Positions 1 through 8,518 of a DNA stretch of 26,853 bases are shown in pieces. The notes under the pieces are model-generated. The model was given only the letters and a program-made list of their open reading frames with translations, was not told the DNA's origin and did no database searches. The DNA comes from JBAZYK01 sp964582265 (GTDB taxonomy: Bacteria; Patescibacteriota; Gracilibacteria; UBA1369). Position 1 is the first letter of the stretch. Each line of letters begins with the position of its first letter. The stretch is from positions 1 through 26,853 of the forward strand of contig CAZOQT010000013.1 of NCBI GenBank assembly GCA_964582265.1, given 5' to 3'. A program made the translations under genes and the position numbers.

Positions 1-301
1 GTCCATCTTTAGTTTCAAATTTGACCTTAATCCTATCATTTAAAAACAATTTCAGCTCATCCAAACCTGCAATTATGCCATCACTTTTTGCCAATATAAT
101 TGCCGAAACACTCTTTTTGGGATTAGGCAAAAGATTGGTAGTCAAATCTCCATTTACACTTAAATCCGCATCCAAACAATTTTCAAAAAAATCCAAAACA
201 AAACTTCTATAGCTTTCAGTTTTAATGTTCAACTCCTTTGCCAAGGCATGTGTGCGTTTTACCTTAAGTAAACGTGCAAATTGCGAATTAGACTTAGACA
301 T
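1..301 (-). CDS. nadC: NadC-like phosphoribosyltransferase, N-terminal part (runs off left edge)
   Basis: The minus strand reads open from an ATG at 301 to the window edge, giving about 100 N-terminal residues. Residues 48-81 (from DLTTNLLP through ILAKSDGIIAGLDELKLF) match the N-terminal domain of quinolinate/nicotinate phosphoribosyltransferases, where a D-[IL]-T-[ST] motif is followed by a strand and an [ED]-[GN]-[VI]-x-[AC]-G motif. NadC turns quinolinate and PRPP into nicotinate mononucleotide, CO2 and pyrophosphate in NAD synthesis. The catalytic barrel lies outside the window. The first 40 residues, rich in Lys and Arg, are longer than in typical NadC. In-frame ATGs at 313 and 328 are also possible starts, and no ribosome-binding site decides between them. 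A ModD-like paralogue is an alternative. The family call is fairly firm, the substrate is not. Confidence 0.65.
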   Translation of the reverse strand, partial: MSKSNSQFARLLKVKRTHALAKELNIKTESYRSFVLDFFENCLDADLSVNGDLTTNLLPNPKKSVSAIILAKSDGIIAGLDELKLFLNDRIKVKFETKDG

Positions 302-372
302 AAAAAAGGCCATTAACTGGCACAACATATCAAAAAAGCATCACAATGGCCAGCCTAGCTTAGTAAGTCTCC

Positions 373-888
373 TTAAATGGATATATTTTTTACAAACTTC
401 ATCCACCAGGCCTTAACGGTTTCAAAAGTAACAAAAGCCAGGTTAGCAAGAATTTCTTTTAACTCACGAATTTTCATCAACACACCATTAAGCGCAAAAG
501 GAGAGAATTGCTGATTGGACGAATGCATGATTTTTTTTGCTTCCTTTTCTAAAACCTTAATCTGTTTTTCAATTTCTTTTGCAACTTGATTGCGCATTAC
601 CTCTACCGTAGGTACTTTAATTGGTTTAAGAGCCGCTTGCGTAGCCTGTGCGCTGCTGGTTCTAGGCGCCTTTGCCGCAGGTGCTCCACTCTTCCTTTCA
701 GACACATTTTCACTTATCTGCTCATTACCAGCCTCTACACCATCAAGTACATCCAGGCCACCTTCAACAAATTCAGAAGTTTTTTGAACTTCTTTTGAAA
801 GTTGCTCACTTTTTCTTTCCTGAACGTTGTCTTTTTGCAGTTCAGAAGGATGAAGTGATTCCCGATTGTTTCCAAGATTGTCCGCCAT
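373..888 (-). CDS. Hypothetical protein with Lys/Glu-rich helical C-terminal half
   Basis: This is a 171-residue protein of no family I recognise. Residues 1-60 are polar and acidic (many E, Q, S, N) and look disordered. Residues 65-85 are Ala/Thr/Lys-rich like a linker. Residues 90-160 are strongly helical with heptad-like spacing of Val, Ile and Leu between Lys/Glu, probably a coiled coil. The tail has an aromatic patch (KAWWMKFVKN) that could touch a membrane or partner. There is no signal peptide or clear membrane helix. The ATG at 888 follows an AT-rich leader without a Shine-Dalgarno sequence. It is divergent from valS across 193 bp. It could be a small structural or scaffold protein, but no function can be assigned. 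Confidence 0.6.
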   Translation of the reverse strand: MADNLGNNRESLHPSELQKDNVQERKSEQLSKEVQKTSEFVEGGLDVLDGVEAGNEQISENVSERKSGAPAAKAPRTSSAQATQAALKPIKVPTVEVMRNQVAKEIEKQIKVLEKEAKKIMHSSNQQFSPFALNGVLMKIRELKEILANLAFVTFETVKAWWMKFVKNISI

Positions 889-1051
889 AAATTATATTTT
901 GCTATACTTATAACACAGAATTCCGCTATTAATTACATAATTATACATGATAATTTGCTAATGCGTCAACCTGCGTGCCAAGTAAAATCATTCGCTTCCT
1001 GAGCCAAAATAACATAAAATATTAGGGCTTTTAAGCTCAGGTGTAACTACA

Positions 1052-1060
1052 TGATATAAA
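1052..1060 (+). promoter_or_regulatory. Possible extended -10 element for valS
   Basis: TG at 1052-1053, one base, then TATAAA at 1055-1060 fits an extended -10 hexamer (TGnTATAAT) about 22 bp before the valS ATG. No good -35 hexamer lies at the right distance. The rest of the 889-1081 intergenic region shows nothing else clear; I see no T-box. Confidence 0.3.
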
Positions 1061-1081
1061 TTTTTCGCCATAAATTCAACT

Positions 1082-3739
1082 ATGAAACAAATCGAAAAAA
1101 CATACGAAGCAAAAATTTTTGAGGACAATATTTACAAGCAATGGGAAAAGTCAGGCCTATTTAGCCCTAAAATTGAAAATGGGAAAAAGCCTTTCACTAT
1201 TTCCATGCCGCCCCCAAACGCTACAGGAACGTTACACCTAGGCCATGCCACCATGCTAGCTTTGGAAGATATTTTGATACGCTTCAAAAGGATGCAGGGA
1301 TTTAATGCTTTATGGGTTCCAGGAACTGACCATGCAGGAATTGCAACTCAAACTAAAGTCGAAAAAATTATTGCCGCAGAAGGTCTCACTCGCCACAGTT
1401 TGGGGCGTGAGGAATTTTTAAAACGAGTAAATGAATTTGTTACAGGGTCTCAATCAACAATCAAAAAGCAAATGCGTAAAATGGGAGCCAGCTGTGACTG
1501 GAGCCGAGAAAGATACACTCTGGATGATGGCCTTTCTCGCGCCGTTCGGGAAATCTTTACCAGAATGTACAATGATGGTTTGATTTATCGTGGCAAGCGC
1601 ATTGTAAACTGGTGTGTTCGCTGCAGTTCTACCATTGCCGATGACGAAGTGAATTTTAAAGAAGAGAAAAGTAAATTTTATTATTTTAAATACGGCCCGG
1701 TTGTAATTGGCACAGCTCGTCCAGAAACTAAATTTCTGGATAAAGTTATGGTTGCTCACCCAGATGACAAACGCTATAAACAATATTTTGGTAAGGAAAT
1801 GACAGTTCCTTGGATTAATGGCGATATAAAAGCAAAATTTATTTCCGATAAAAGTGCAGATCCGCAATTTGGAACCGGTGCCATGACTATCACTCCAGCG
1901 CATGATTTTATCGACTTTGATCTTGCCCAAAAGCATAAAATCGAAATTATTCAGATCATTGACCAAAACGGCAACTTTACTGATGTGGTTGGTCCCGAAT
2001 TCGCAGGTAAAAATGCCAGAAACTCTCGCGAGGCAATTGTGAAAATCCTTGCAGAAAAAGGCTTACTGGAGCGCATAGACGAAAATTATGTTCACAATTT
2101 GTCCATTTGTTACAGGTGTAATAGCCCGGTTGAACCACTTATTTCTGAGCAATGGTTTATTGATGTAGAAAAACCTGTCATCAAAGACGGATCTAAACTA
2201 AAAAGCATTAAACAGAAAGCTACTGAAGTTGTTAAAACAGGACAGGTTGAAATTATACCTGATCGCTTTAATAAAATTTACTTTCATTGGCTAAATAATT
2301 TACGCGACTGGTGTATTTCCCGTCAGCTTTGGTTTGGTCACCAAATTCCGGTTTGGTACTGCAAAGAAAAGAAGACGCCAAAGTGCATGGAACCAATTGT
2401 GCAAACCGATACTCCACAAAACTGTCCACATTGCGGCACAAACAACATAATGCGCGATCCTGATACTCTTGATACCTGGTTTTCTTCTGGGCTCTGGACT
2501 TTTTCAACTCTGGGCTGGCCAGATAAAACCAAGGATTTGGAATATTTTCATCCTACCTCTGTATTGGAAACGGGATACGATATTCTTTTTTTCTGGGTTG
2601 CCCGCATGATTTTAATGACTACTTACGCCTTAAACGATATTCCCTTTGAAAAGGTATATTTGCACGGTCTAGTGCGTGATAAAGAGGGAAGAAAGATGAG
2701 TAAATCACTAGGAAACGGAATAGATCCACTTGATATGATTGAAAAATTTGGTACGGACGCTGTTCGATTAAGTTTGGTAATTGGAACTTCTCCGGGTAAC
2801 GATTTTAGGCTTTACGAAGAGAAAATCGCAAGTTATAGGAACTTTGTGAATAAAATCTGGAATGGCGCCCGTTTTGCGCTTTTAAATTTACCTGAAAATT
2901 ATGAGCCAAAGCCTTTCAATAAAAAATCCATTGTGGGCCTTGCCGATAAATGGATCATTTCCAAGTTACATAGATTAATAAAAGAAGTGACTGCTGATTT
3001 GGAAAATTTTCGTTTATCCGAAGCTGGCACTAAGATTTATGATTTTACCTGGAGTGAGTATTGCGATTGGTATCTTGAAGTTTCCAAAGGTTCTATGAAT
3101 GCCGATGTACTTGTATATGTGCTTAAGAATATCCTTAAACTACTGCACCCATTTGTGCCTTTTGTAACAGAAGTTTTATGGGAAAATCTGGCAGAAAAAA
3201 AACTTTTAATAGGAGAGGATTGGCCAGAATTTGATAAAACTTTGCTATTTAAAGAGGAAGAAAAGGAGTTTGAGATTATTCAGTCACTTATTTCTTCAAT
3301 CAGAAGCATTAGGGCAGAAATAGGCATTGAACCTGCAAAAAAAATTAATGCAATTATTTACGGCGGAAAGTGGACTAAAGTAATTGAAGAAAAGAATGAG
3401 GCAATTATACGCATGGCTCGGCTAGAAAACCTGACTATAGAAAAGAAAGGTGAGAAATTACAGCAAGCAATTTGGAAATTTATAGATGGAGTAGATTTAT
3501 ATGTGCCAATGAAGGGGCTTTTTGATCTTGATAAGGAAAAGCAGAAGGTTCAGAAAAAGCTTCAGGAAGCAGAGCAAAAGATCAAAGGATTAGAAGTAAA
3601 ACTTTCAAATCCTGGATTTTTAGCAAAGGCAAAGCCGGAGATTGTGGCTCAAGAAAAGCAGATTTTTACAGCCTTAAAAGATGAGCTGGACGCGCTGACT
3701 CGCAAGTTACAGGAATTGGAGGAGCTGGCAAAAAGCTAG
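1082..3739 (+). CDS. valS: Valyl-tRNA synthetase
   Basis: ValRS charges tRNA-Val with valine in the cytosol. The 885-residue product is full length for a class Ia enzyme. It has the HIGH signature as HLGHA (residues 52-56), followed by the ValRS-typical GTDHAGIATQ. The editing domain (CP1) follows, and KMSKS is at 538-542 inside a GREGRKMSKSLGN-like context (here DKEGRKMSKSLGN). Cys pairs (CYRC near 343, and CPHC with an upstream Cys near 440-450) suggest zinc knuckles. The helical anticodon-binding domain is followed by a C-terminal Lys/Glu coiled-coil arm (about 815-885), as in bacterial ValRS. The ATG at 1082 starts just before the conserved KTYEAKIFE segment. The stop is TAG, and a TPR-like gene follows on the same strand. 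Confidence 0.97.
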   Translation: MKQIEKTYEAKIFEDNIYKQWEKSGLFSPKIENGKKPFTISMPPPNATGTLHLGHATMLALEDILIRFKRMQGFNALWVPGTDHAGIATQTKVEKIIAAEGLTRHSLGREEFLKRVNEFVTGSQSTIKKQMRKMGASCDWSRERYTLDDGLSRAVREIFTRMYNDGLIYRGKRIVNWCVRCSSTIADDEVNFKEEKSKFYYFKYGPVVIGTARPETKFLDKVMVAHPDDKRYKQYFGKEMTVPWINGDIKAKFISDKSADPQFGTGAMTITPAHDFIDFDLAQKHKIEIIQIIDQNGNFTDVVGPEFAGKNARNSREAIVKILAEKGLLERIDENYVHNLSICYRCNSPVEPLISEQWFIDVEKPVIKDGSKLKSIKQKATEVVKTGQVEIIPDRFNKIYFHWLNNLRDWCISRQLWFGHQIPVWYCKEKKTPKCMEPIVQTDTPQNCPHCGTNNIMRDPDTLDTWFSSGLWTFSTLGWPDKTKDLEYFHPTSVLETGYDILFFWVARMILMTTYALNDIPFEKVYLHGLVRDKEGRKMSKSLGNGIDPLDMIEKFGTDAVRLSLVIGTSPGNDFRLYEEKIASYRNFVNKIWNGARFALLNLPENYEPKPFNKKSIVGLADKWIISKLHRLIKEVTADLENFRLSEAGTKIYDFTWSEYCDWYLEVSKGSMNADVLVYVLKNILKLLHPFVPFVTEVLWENLAEKKLLIGEDWPEFDKTLLFKEEEKEFEIIQSLISSIRSIRAEIGIEPAKKINAIIYGGKWTKVIEEKNEAIIRMARLENLTIEKKGEKLQQAIWKFIDGVDLYVPMKGLFDLDKEKQKVQKKLQEAEQKIKGLEVKLSNPGFLAKAKPEIVAQEKQIFTALKDELDALTRKLQELEELAKS

Positions 3740-3840
3740 AAAAGGCACTCTTTAAACGAATGCATGGCAAAAAATGCCAAAATAAGCTAAAATATATAGA
3801 AATATTACGCATTCTCATGATTCAGGCGGACCCAAAAATT

Positions 3841-4752
3841 ATGGCAAAGGACAATTATCAACTTATCCTTGATTACATTGAGAAGGAAGAGTGGGCACAG
3901 GCTCACCGTGCCTGCCTAGAAATACTTCGCTTTGACCCTGAAAATATCAGGATAATTCGACTAAAAAATAAAATTGAAAGTAGTGTAAGTAAATTAAATC
4001 GTGAGGCCGTTAAGAAAGATCTACTTATGTTGCAACCACTTTGGGAGCAGCATAAGTATCTGGAAATTTTAAAATATTTGGAAAAATTGCAGCCATTTGT
4101 AGCTGACTACCCACCATTGCTCCAAATTATAAAAAAAGCAAAGCTGGCTTACAATAAGCAGGTATATGAGCAACAGGAGCAGTACTACAAAGAAAGCTAT
4201 GCCAGAATCATAAAGTTAATAGAAGAAAAAAAATTTGGAGAAAGTCTGCGCGAATCAGAAAAACTTAGGCTTCTAAAAATCAATGAAGATCAAATCAAGA
4301 AATTAATCAAAAAAATCAGAAGCGATTGGATTAATAATGAAATTCAGTCTAACCAAACCTTGATTCAAAGTACCAGGTACGAAGATATTTTATTTTTGTA
4401 TCAAAATTTGCGCAGGATCGACCCCAATTCCGCATTGCTTGAAATGCTAATCAGAAAGACCAAAAAAGATTACCAGCTCTACAAAGTAGAGGAGAAAAAG
4501 GAATTTATTTATAAAGGCACGGAACAAATCCGCACTTTGTATTTGCTTAAGAAATTTGATAAAGCCTTGCGTGCTGCCAAAGAGATTTTGGAGATTGATC
4601 CAAGAAACAAGGAGATAAAAAAACTATATGCAAAATCACAAAAAAAGTATCAATTGCAGTTGGAAAAGGAGGTCATAGCCCAAATGCTTATCTCTCAAAA
4701 GCAGTATAAAAACTTATACGCAGATAATAAAAATAACTTTAAAAGAATCTAA
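3841..4752 (+). CDS. TPR-like helical repeat protein, hypothetical
   Basis: The frame is open from 3760, but I choose the ATG at 3841. Residues before it look unlike the rest, and a weak purine stretch (AGGCGGA) precedes 3841; the ATGs at 3760 and 3817 remain possible. From 3841 the protein has 303 residues. It consists of paired helices with TPR-like texture, for example a first unit built as YIEKEEWAQAH then LEILRFDPEN, and near the end a unit KKFDKALRAAKEILEIDPRN. Between them are long Lys/Glu-rich helices. It has no signal peptide or membrane segment, so it is probably cytosolic and a protein-protein scaffold. It ends exactly where the convergent sigma-like gene ends, with no base between the two stop codons. 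Confidence 0.6.
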   Translation: MAKDNYQLILDYIEKEEWAQAHRACLEILRFDPENIRIIRLKNKIESSVSKLNREAVKKDLLMLQPLWEQHKYLEILKYLEKLQPFVADYPPLLQIIKKAKLAYNKQVYEQQEQYYKESYARIIKLIEEKKFGESLRESEKLRLLKINEDQIKKLIKKIRSDWINNEIQSNQTLIQSTRYEDILFLYQNLRRIDPNSALLEMLIRKTKKDYQLYKVEEKKEFIYKGTEQIRTLYLLKKFDKALRAAKEILEIDPRNKEIKKLYAKSQKKYQLQLEKEVIAQMLISQKQYKNLYADNKNNFKRI

Positions 4753-5817
4753 TTAAGCTGCCACTTTTTGTTTTGATAATGCGTACTGTTTGCGCCCCAC
4801 ACGAATAAACTCAGGGCAGTTTTTTAAATTTAACATAACAGTAATTGGCTTTACTTTTCTAAGCTTCAAAACCTCTTCGATAATTTCATCCTGATGCATA
4901 GATTCAAATTTTGACAGCAAGGTTTTGATAACATCAGCAACTGTGCCATAACTATAACCCCAATCTCTTAAAGCGTAGAGACCTCTTCCAATTAAAACAA
5001 AATCCACACAGCGGATAAGTTCATTATGCACTGCCTGTAGATTTACATTCTTGTGATCAAAATTAGAGGATATAATCTTATTTTGAATATCAATAAAATG
5101 TAGAGGTTGCTTCTGCGTGCGGAAAATGTAAAAAATCTTATCTCGCAAAGTACGCGGATTAACATGTCTCCACTCATATAAACCAATAGAATTTTCACCA
5201 ATTAATTTAAAGTTCTTGTGAATTTGCAGCAGCGACTTTAAAGAAAAAGGAGTCAAAAGCCTGGCATCATCCATTCCCTTTAATTCATTCATCAATTGAT
5301 CAATAGAAACAACTTCTTTAGCTTTATGTAGATAATCCAAACATTTTTGAGTTAACCTATCAATCATCTTTTCGGAAAAATCGTTAAGCCTAAGGTAAGT
5401 ATGAAATAAAATGGTATTTGGAATTCTTTCAAATCTTTTATCAATTGATGAAACAAGTGAAATAACTGAAATAGAAAATTCAGCAGTTTGGTTTAAAAAC
5501 TTAGATAACAAAACATCCTCTCTTAATATTCCGCCATTCTCACTTAAGAGACTAAATATCAAATCATTAATAACATGCAGTGGAGTGTTATCGATGTTAC
5601 GACGAAGTTTTTGCAAAGCATTTCTTTCTATCTGTCGAATGCGTTCGCGAGTAACATGAAAGTGTTTGCCAATCTGTTCAAGAGTGGCCTTTTTCTTAAG
5701 ATCTAAATTGAATCTTCTTTCTATTACAAACTTCTCTTTTTGTGATAACAATAACAAAAATTGAGCTGTATGCTGTTGCAGTTGTTCTAGGACAAGATCA
5801 ACAGAAGAAGAAGTCAT
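4753..5817 (-). CDS. Sigma-70 region 4 / HARE-HTH winged-helix regulator
   Basis: This 354-residue protein opens with a helix-turn-helix of the sigma-70 region 4 type: residues 24-75 include LSQKEKFVIERRF, then LEQIGKHFHVTRERIRQIE, the classic -35 recognition helix pattern. It has no region 2, so by itself it cannot bind the -10 element or melt DNA as a sigma factor does. The rest holds winged-helix-like segments of the HARE-HTH kind (also found in RNA polymerase delta subunit): about 225-300 with QPLHFIDIQNKI and GLYALRDWGY, and a similar motif at 300-350 ending in RKQYALSK. A role as an RNA-polymerase-associated regulator is inference. It lies 60 bp downstream of the response-regulator-like gene on the same strand, so the two may be co-transcribed. 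Confidence 0.75.
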   Translation of the reverse strand: MTSSSVDLVLEQLQQHTAQFLLLLSQKEKFVIERRFNLDLKKKATLEQIGKHFHVTRERIRQIERNALQKLRRNIDNTPLHVINDLIFSLLSENGGILREDVLLSKFLNQTAEFSISVISLVSSIDKRFERIPNTILFHTYLRLNDFSEKMIDRLTQKCLDYLHKAKEVVSIDQLMNELKGMDDARLLTPFSLKSLLQIHKNFKLIGENSIGLYEWRHVNPRTLRDKIFYIFRTQKQPLHFIDIQNKIISSNFDHKNVNLQAVHNELIRCVDFVLIGRGLYALRDWGYSYGTVADVIKTLLSKFESMHQDEIIEEVLKLRKVKPITVMLNLKNCPEFIRVGRKQYALSKQKVAA

Positions 5818-5877
5818 TTCTCAAAAGTAAAATTCTTGCCATAAGTTATAACACACTTGATGGAAATGCAAATTATT

Positions 5878-6537
5878 TTAGGAAAAAACATAACCGGAGC
5901 AAGGGATGGTGCGGATAAATTGCTCCGTACCCTTGTGGAGTTTTTTTCGCAATTTATTAATGTGCACATCCACGGTGTTTGTTAAAATATTTGTATTCCT
6001 ATCCCAGACGTTTTCCAGGATCGTTCCTCTGCTTAACACTTTACCCTGATTTAACATTAAAAACTCCAGCAGCGCGAATTCCTTCGATCTAAGATAAATA
6101 GTTTCGTTATAGAGTTTAATTTCCCTTGCTTCCCGATTTAGTTCCAAATTTCTAATTCTTAAAATTGTGTTATTCACCTTTTCCTTTCTTAAAAAAATTT
6201 GGAAACGCATTTCTGAAGCAATCAATCTAAATGGGAATGGACGTATGAATAAATTACAGACCTTTTTGTTGCGATGAAAAAGATCAACCAGCCTTACATC
6301 ATACTCCTGCGTTAGTAAAATAACCGGGATGTTTTTAACTTTTGTGCATTTTTGGATCAAATCCCCCAGATCTCCTGGGCTCTTTAAAAATAAAAAGACT
6401 CCATCATAATTTAAAACCAGCTCTTCCGGCACAATTTCAGAAAGGGGCTTAACATCTGTAGGCAGCTGTTCATAAGTAAGTCCTTTTGCAATAAACTCAC
6501 CTTTTTCTGGGATATTAGTAATGAGTAACGCGTGCAT
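5878..6537 (-). CDS. OmpR/PhoB-type transcription factor with degenerate receiver domain
   Basis: The 219-residue protein has two domains. Residues 125-219 form a clear OmpR-type winged helix: LRSKEFALLEFLMLNQGKVL, an ILENVWD loop, VDVHINKLRKKL recognition helix and a closing IRTIPCSGYVF hairpin. Residues 1-115 have the strand/helix pattern of a receiver domain but lack its chemistry. The acidic pair after strand 1 is replaced (LLITNIPE), the phospho-acceptor Asp after strand 3 is Phe (YDGVFLF), and the conserved Lys is Arg (FIRPF). The Thr of strand 4 (ILLTQ) remains. It therefore probably acts without phosphorylation, like other atypical response regulators. No histidine kinase is nearby. 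A 12-bp palindrome lies just upstream and may be its own operator (inference). Confidence 0.85.
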   Translation of the reverse strand: MHALLITNIPEKGEFIAKGLTYEQLPTDVKPLSEIVPEELVLNYDGVFLFLKSPGDLGDLIQKCTKVKNIPVILLTQEYDVRLVDLFHRNKKVCNLFIRPFPFRLIASEMRFQIFLRKEKVNNTILRIRNLELNREAREIKLYNETIYLRSKEFALLEFLMLNQGKVLSRGTILENVWDRNTNILTNTVDVHINKLRKKLHKGTEQFIRTIPCSGYVFS

Positions 6538-6550
6538 AGGAAGAGTGTTA

Positions 6551-6562
6551 TGGTATATACCA
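6551..6562. repeat. 12-bp perfect palindrome TGGTATATACCA upstream of the OmpR-type gene
   Basis: The sequence is identical on both strands and sits 14-25 bases before the ATG at 6537, where the promoter or leader of that gene should be. It is a candidate operator for autoregulation. It is a single dyad rather than the direct repeats usual for OmpR/PhoB proteins. Confidence 0.35.
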
Positions 6563-6629
6563 ACTTCCTAAATAGTCCAAAGCAGCAATTACTGCAAGCG
6601 CAGATTTAAAAAAATATCGACTTTTAGCC

Positions 6630-6658
6630 TTCACAAAAACAAAAATCTACCATACAAT
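6630..6658 (+). promoter_or_regulatory. Sigma-70-type promoter for rlmN
   Basis: TTCACA (6630-6635), a 17-bp spacer and TACAAT (6653-6658) match the consensus at 5 of 6 positions each. Transcription would begin near 6665. This favours the ATG at 6697 over the GTG at 6661 as the rlmN start, because the GTG would lie upstream of the transcript. Confidence 0.55.
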
Positions 6659-6696
6659 TCGTGTTGTACAAAGTTCGTCAACACCCTCACACTTAT

Positions 6697-7725
6697 ATGC
6701 TTTCTCAAAAGGAACTTATTAAAAAATTAGAGGAACTCAAATTTCCAAAGTTTAGAGCCAAACAAATTTTGACTGCCATCTGCAAGCAAGGTGTGGATAA
6801 TTACGAAGAAATTACTACTTTGCCTAAAGAGCTAAAGCAAAAGCTTCAGGAGCAGGTACCAATCATGTCTTTAAAACCAATAAGATCAGCCGTATCTAAA
6901 GACAAAAGGACAGAGAAAACACTATTTGAAACTAATGACGGCAAAAAAATAGAAGCGGTTTTAATGGAGTTTGATGATGGTCGCGACTCGGTTTGTGTTT
7001 CTAGCCAGGCGGGTTGCCAATTAGGCTGCAAATTTTGCGCTACAGGGACTTTAAAATTTGGGCGCAATTTAACCTATGAAGAAATTTCGGATCAAGTACT
7101 TTATTTTGCTCAAAAGCTTTATAAAACTGGCAGGCACATTACAAACATTGTTTTCATGGGTATGGGGGAGCCATTTATGAACTACGATAATGTCATGGAC
7201 GCCATTAGGGCCATTAATGATCCGGACGGGCTCAATATTGGCGCGCGTCACATTACCGTTTCAACCTCGGGAGTATGCGAAGGAATAAAAAAATTGGCCG
7301 AGGAAAAAATTCAGGTTAATTTGGCAGTTAGTCTACATGCGCCAACACAGGAAATTCGTCAAAAAATAATGCCAATCGCACGCAAATATTCACTTGAACA
7401 ATTAATGCAAGCCATTAACGAGTATATTGAAATCACAAACCGTCGAGTTTCTTATGAATATGTAATGCTCAAGGGGATTAATGATAGCGAAAAAGACGCA
7501 CTTACCCTTGCCCGGTTACTAAAAAATCAACTTTGCCATGTTAATCTTATTCCATACAATTTTACGGGTATTCCAGGCATTGAGGGCAGCGCCAAAAACA
7601 ATGTAAAAACCTTTAGCGAAATCTTGAAAAATCGTGGTGTTACCTCTACAATCCGAATGACCATGGGGCAGGACATAGATGCCGCATGCGGTCAACTTGC
7701 TAATAAAGAGTCTAAAAAAACATAG
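6697..7725 (+). CDS. rlmN: 23S rRNA (adenine-C2)/tRNA A37 methyltransferase RlmN, radical SAM
   Basis: RlmN is a radical SAM enzyme that methylates C2 of A2503 in 23S rRNA and of A37 in some tRNAs. From the ATG at 6697 the product has 342 residues. The cluster-binding motif Cx3Cx2C is at C107, C111 and C114 (GCQLGCKFCATG). The methyl-carrying Cys is C331 in AACGQL near the C-terminus. The N-terminal helical domain (ELIKKLEELKFPKFRAKQI) and the GMGEPFMNYDNV SAM-binding segment are intact. The frame opens at a GTG at 6661, but the extra 12 residues are unlike RlmN and the promoter places the RNA start after it. It is followed by a DUF3467 gene after 48 bp. Confidence 0.95.
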   Translation: MLSQKELIKKLEELKFPKFRAKQILTAICKQGVDNYEEITTLPKELKQKLQEQVPIMSLKPIRSAVSKDKRTEKTLFETNDGKKIEAVLMEFDDGRDSVCVSSQAGCQLGCKFCATGTLKFGRNLTYEEISDQVLYFAQKLYKTGRHITNIVFMGMGEPFMNYDNVMDAIRAINDPDGLNIGARHITVSTSGVCEGIKKLAEEKIQVNLAVSLHAPTQEIRQKIMPIARKYSLEQLMQAINEYIEITNRRVSYEYVMLKGINDSEKDALTLARLLKNQLCHVNLIPYNFTGIPGIEGSAKNNVKTFSEILKNRGVTSTIRMTMGQDIDAACGQLANKESKKT

Positions 7726-7773
7726 GCTCAAAACCCACAACTACTAATTTTTAATTCCTAATTAATAATTAAT

Positions 7774-8040
7774 ATGGCAGACCAAAATCAACAAGTTCAA
7801 GTTAAAATTGATCCATCTTTAGAGCAGGGTGTTTATTCTAATGCAGTTTCCGTGCATGTGAACAGCAACGAGGTTATTTTAGATTTTGGATACATTGTTC
7901 CAAATATGCAGCCAATGACAATCAAAGTCGTTAACCGCGTTAATTTGAGCCATCAAACCGCAGAATCATTCATGAAAGTACTTTCAAACGCGATGCTTGA
8001 CTGGAGAAATCGCCAAAAGGACGATAAAAAGGCAGCATAA
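7774..8040 (+). CDS. DUF3467 family protein
   Basis: This 88-residue protein matches the DUF3467 pattern: an N-terminal VKID, then YSNAVSVHVNSNEVILDFGY, a short link, and a helix with a conserved RV-x-L-S-x-x-TA-x-x-F pattern (VNRVNLSHQTAESFMKVLSN). The family is small, soluble and of unknown function, and is common in bacteria and archaea. There is no membrane segment or known active site. The ATG at 7774 follows an AATTCCTAATTA repeat that also occurs before glyS. The dtd start lies 31 bp downstream. Confidence 0.85.
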   Translation: MADQNQQVQVKIDPSLEQGVYSNAVSVHVNSNEVILDFGYIVPNMQPMTIKVVNRVNLSHQTAESFMKVLSNAMLDWRNRQKDDKKAA

Positions 8041-8071
8041 TAGCTTACCAAAGCACCTTTACCTTATTCGG

Positions 8072-8518
8072 ATGCGAGCACTCCTTCAGCGTGTTAAATC
8101 GGCCTCAGTTACAGTGGATAGTCAAATCATTGGCAGTATTGATCGTGGCGTTTTAGTTTTGCTTGGCATAACCCACAACGATTCCGAAAAAGACATTCAT
8201 TATCTTGTAGACAAGATCATCAATCTGCGCATTTTTGAAGGCGAATCGGGCAAATTGGATTTATCTCTTAAAGACGTCCAAGGGGAAATACTTCTTGTTT
8301 CTCAATTCACACTTTATGGAAATTGCAACAATGGACGACGTCCAGATTTTACCGAAGCAGCACCTATTGCTGAAGCAAAAGCCATTTATGAGCAGGCAGA
8401 AAAAATTTTCAAGAGCGCCGATGTAAAAAAGGTTGAATCCGGCCAATTTCAAGCTAATATGCAGGTGGAATTAATCAACGATGGTCCACTTACTTTAATG
8501 TTGGAAAGCAAGAAGTAA
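8072..8518 (+). CDS. dtd: D-aminoacyl-tRNA deacylase
   Basis: DTD hydrolyses D-amino acids, and also glycine mischarged on tRNA-Ala, from tRNA. The frame extends upstream to 7997, but family members begin with MRALLQRV, which gives the ATG at 8072 and a 148-residue product of normal length. The two active-site signatures are present: SQFTLYGN (family SQFTLxxD/N) and, near the C-terminus, the cross-subunit Gly-cisPro motif as NDGPLTLML. NGRRPDFTEAAP is the third conserved segment. The protein should be a cytosolic homodimer. It lies between the DUF3467 gene and glycyl-tRNA synthetase, a sensible place since DTD also guards against glycine mischarging. Confidence 0.95.
   Translation: MRALLQRVKSASVTVDSQIIGSIDRGVLVLLGITHNDSEKDIHYLVDKIINLRIFEGESGKLDLSLKDVQGEILLVSQFTLYGNCNNGRRPDFTEAAPIAEAKAIYEQAEKIFKSADVKKVESGQFQANMQVELINDGPLTLMLESKK

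Noticed and set aside
889..1081. T-box leader before valS
   Set aside because: No T-box sequence, specifier stem or terminator/antiterminator pair is visible in the 193 bp.
1454..1966. 170-codon minus-strand frame inside valS
   Set aside because: It is antisense to conserved ValRS sequence and its translation has no recognisable domain.
3760..3840. N-terminal extension of the TPR-like protein
   Set aside because: The 27 extra residues are Lys/Ile-rich without repeat texture, and the ATG at 3841 starts right at the first helix; kept only as an alternative start.
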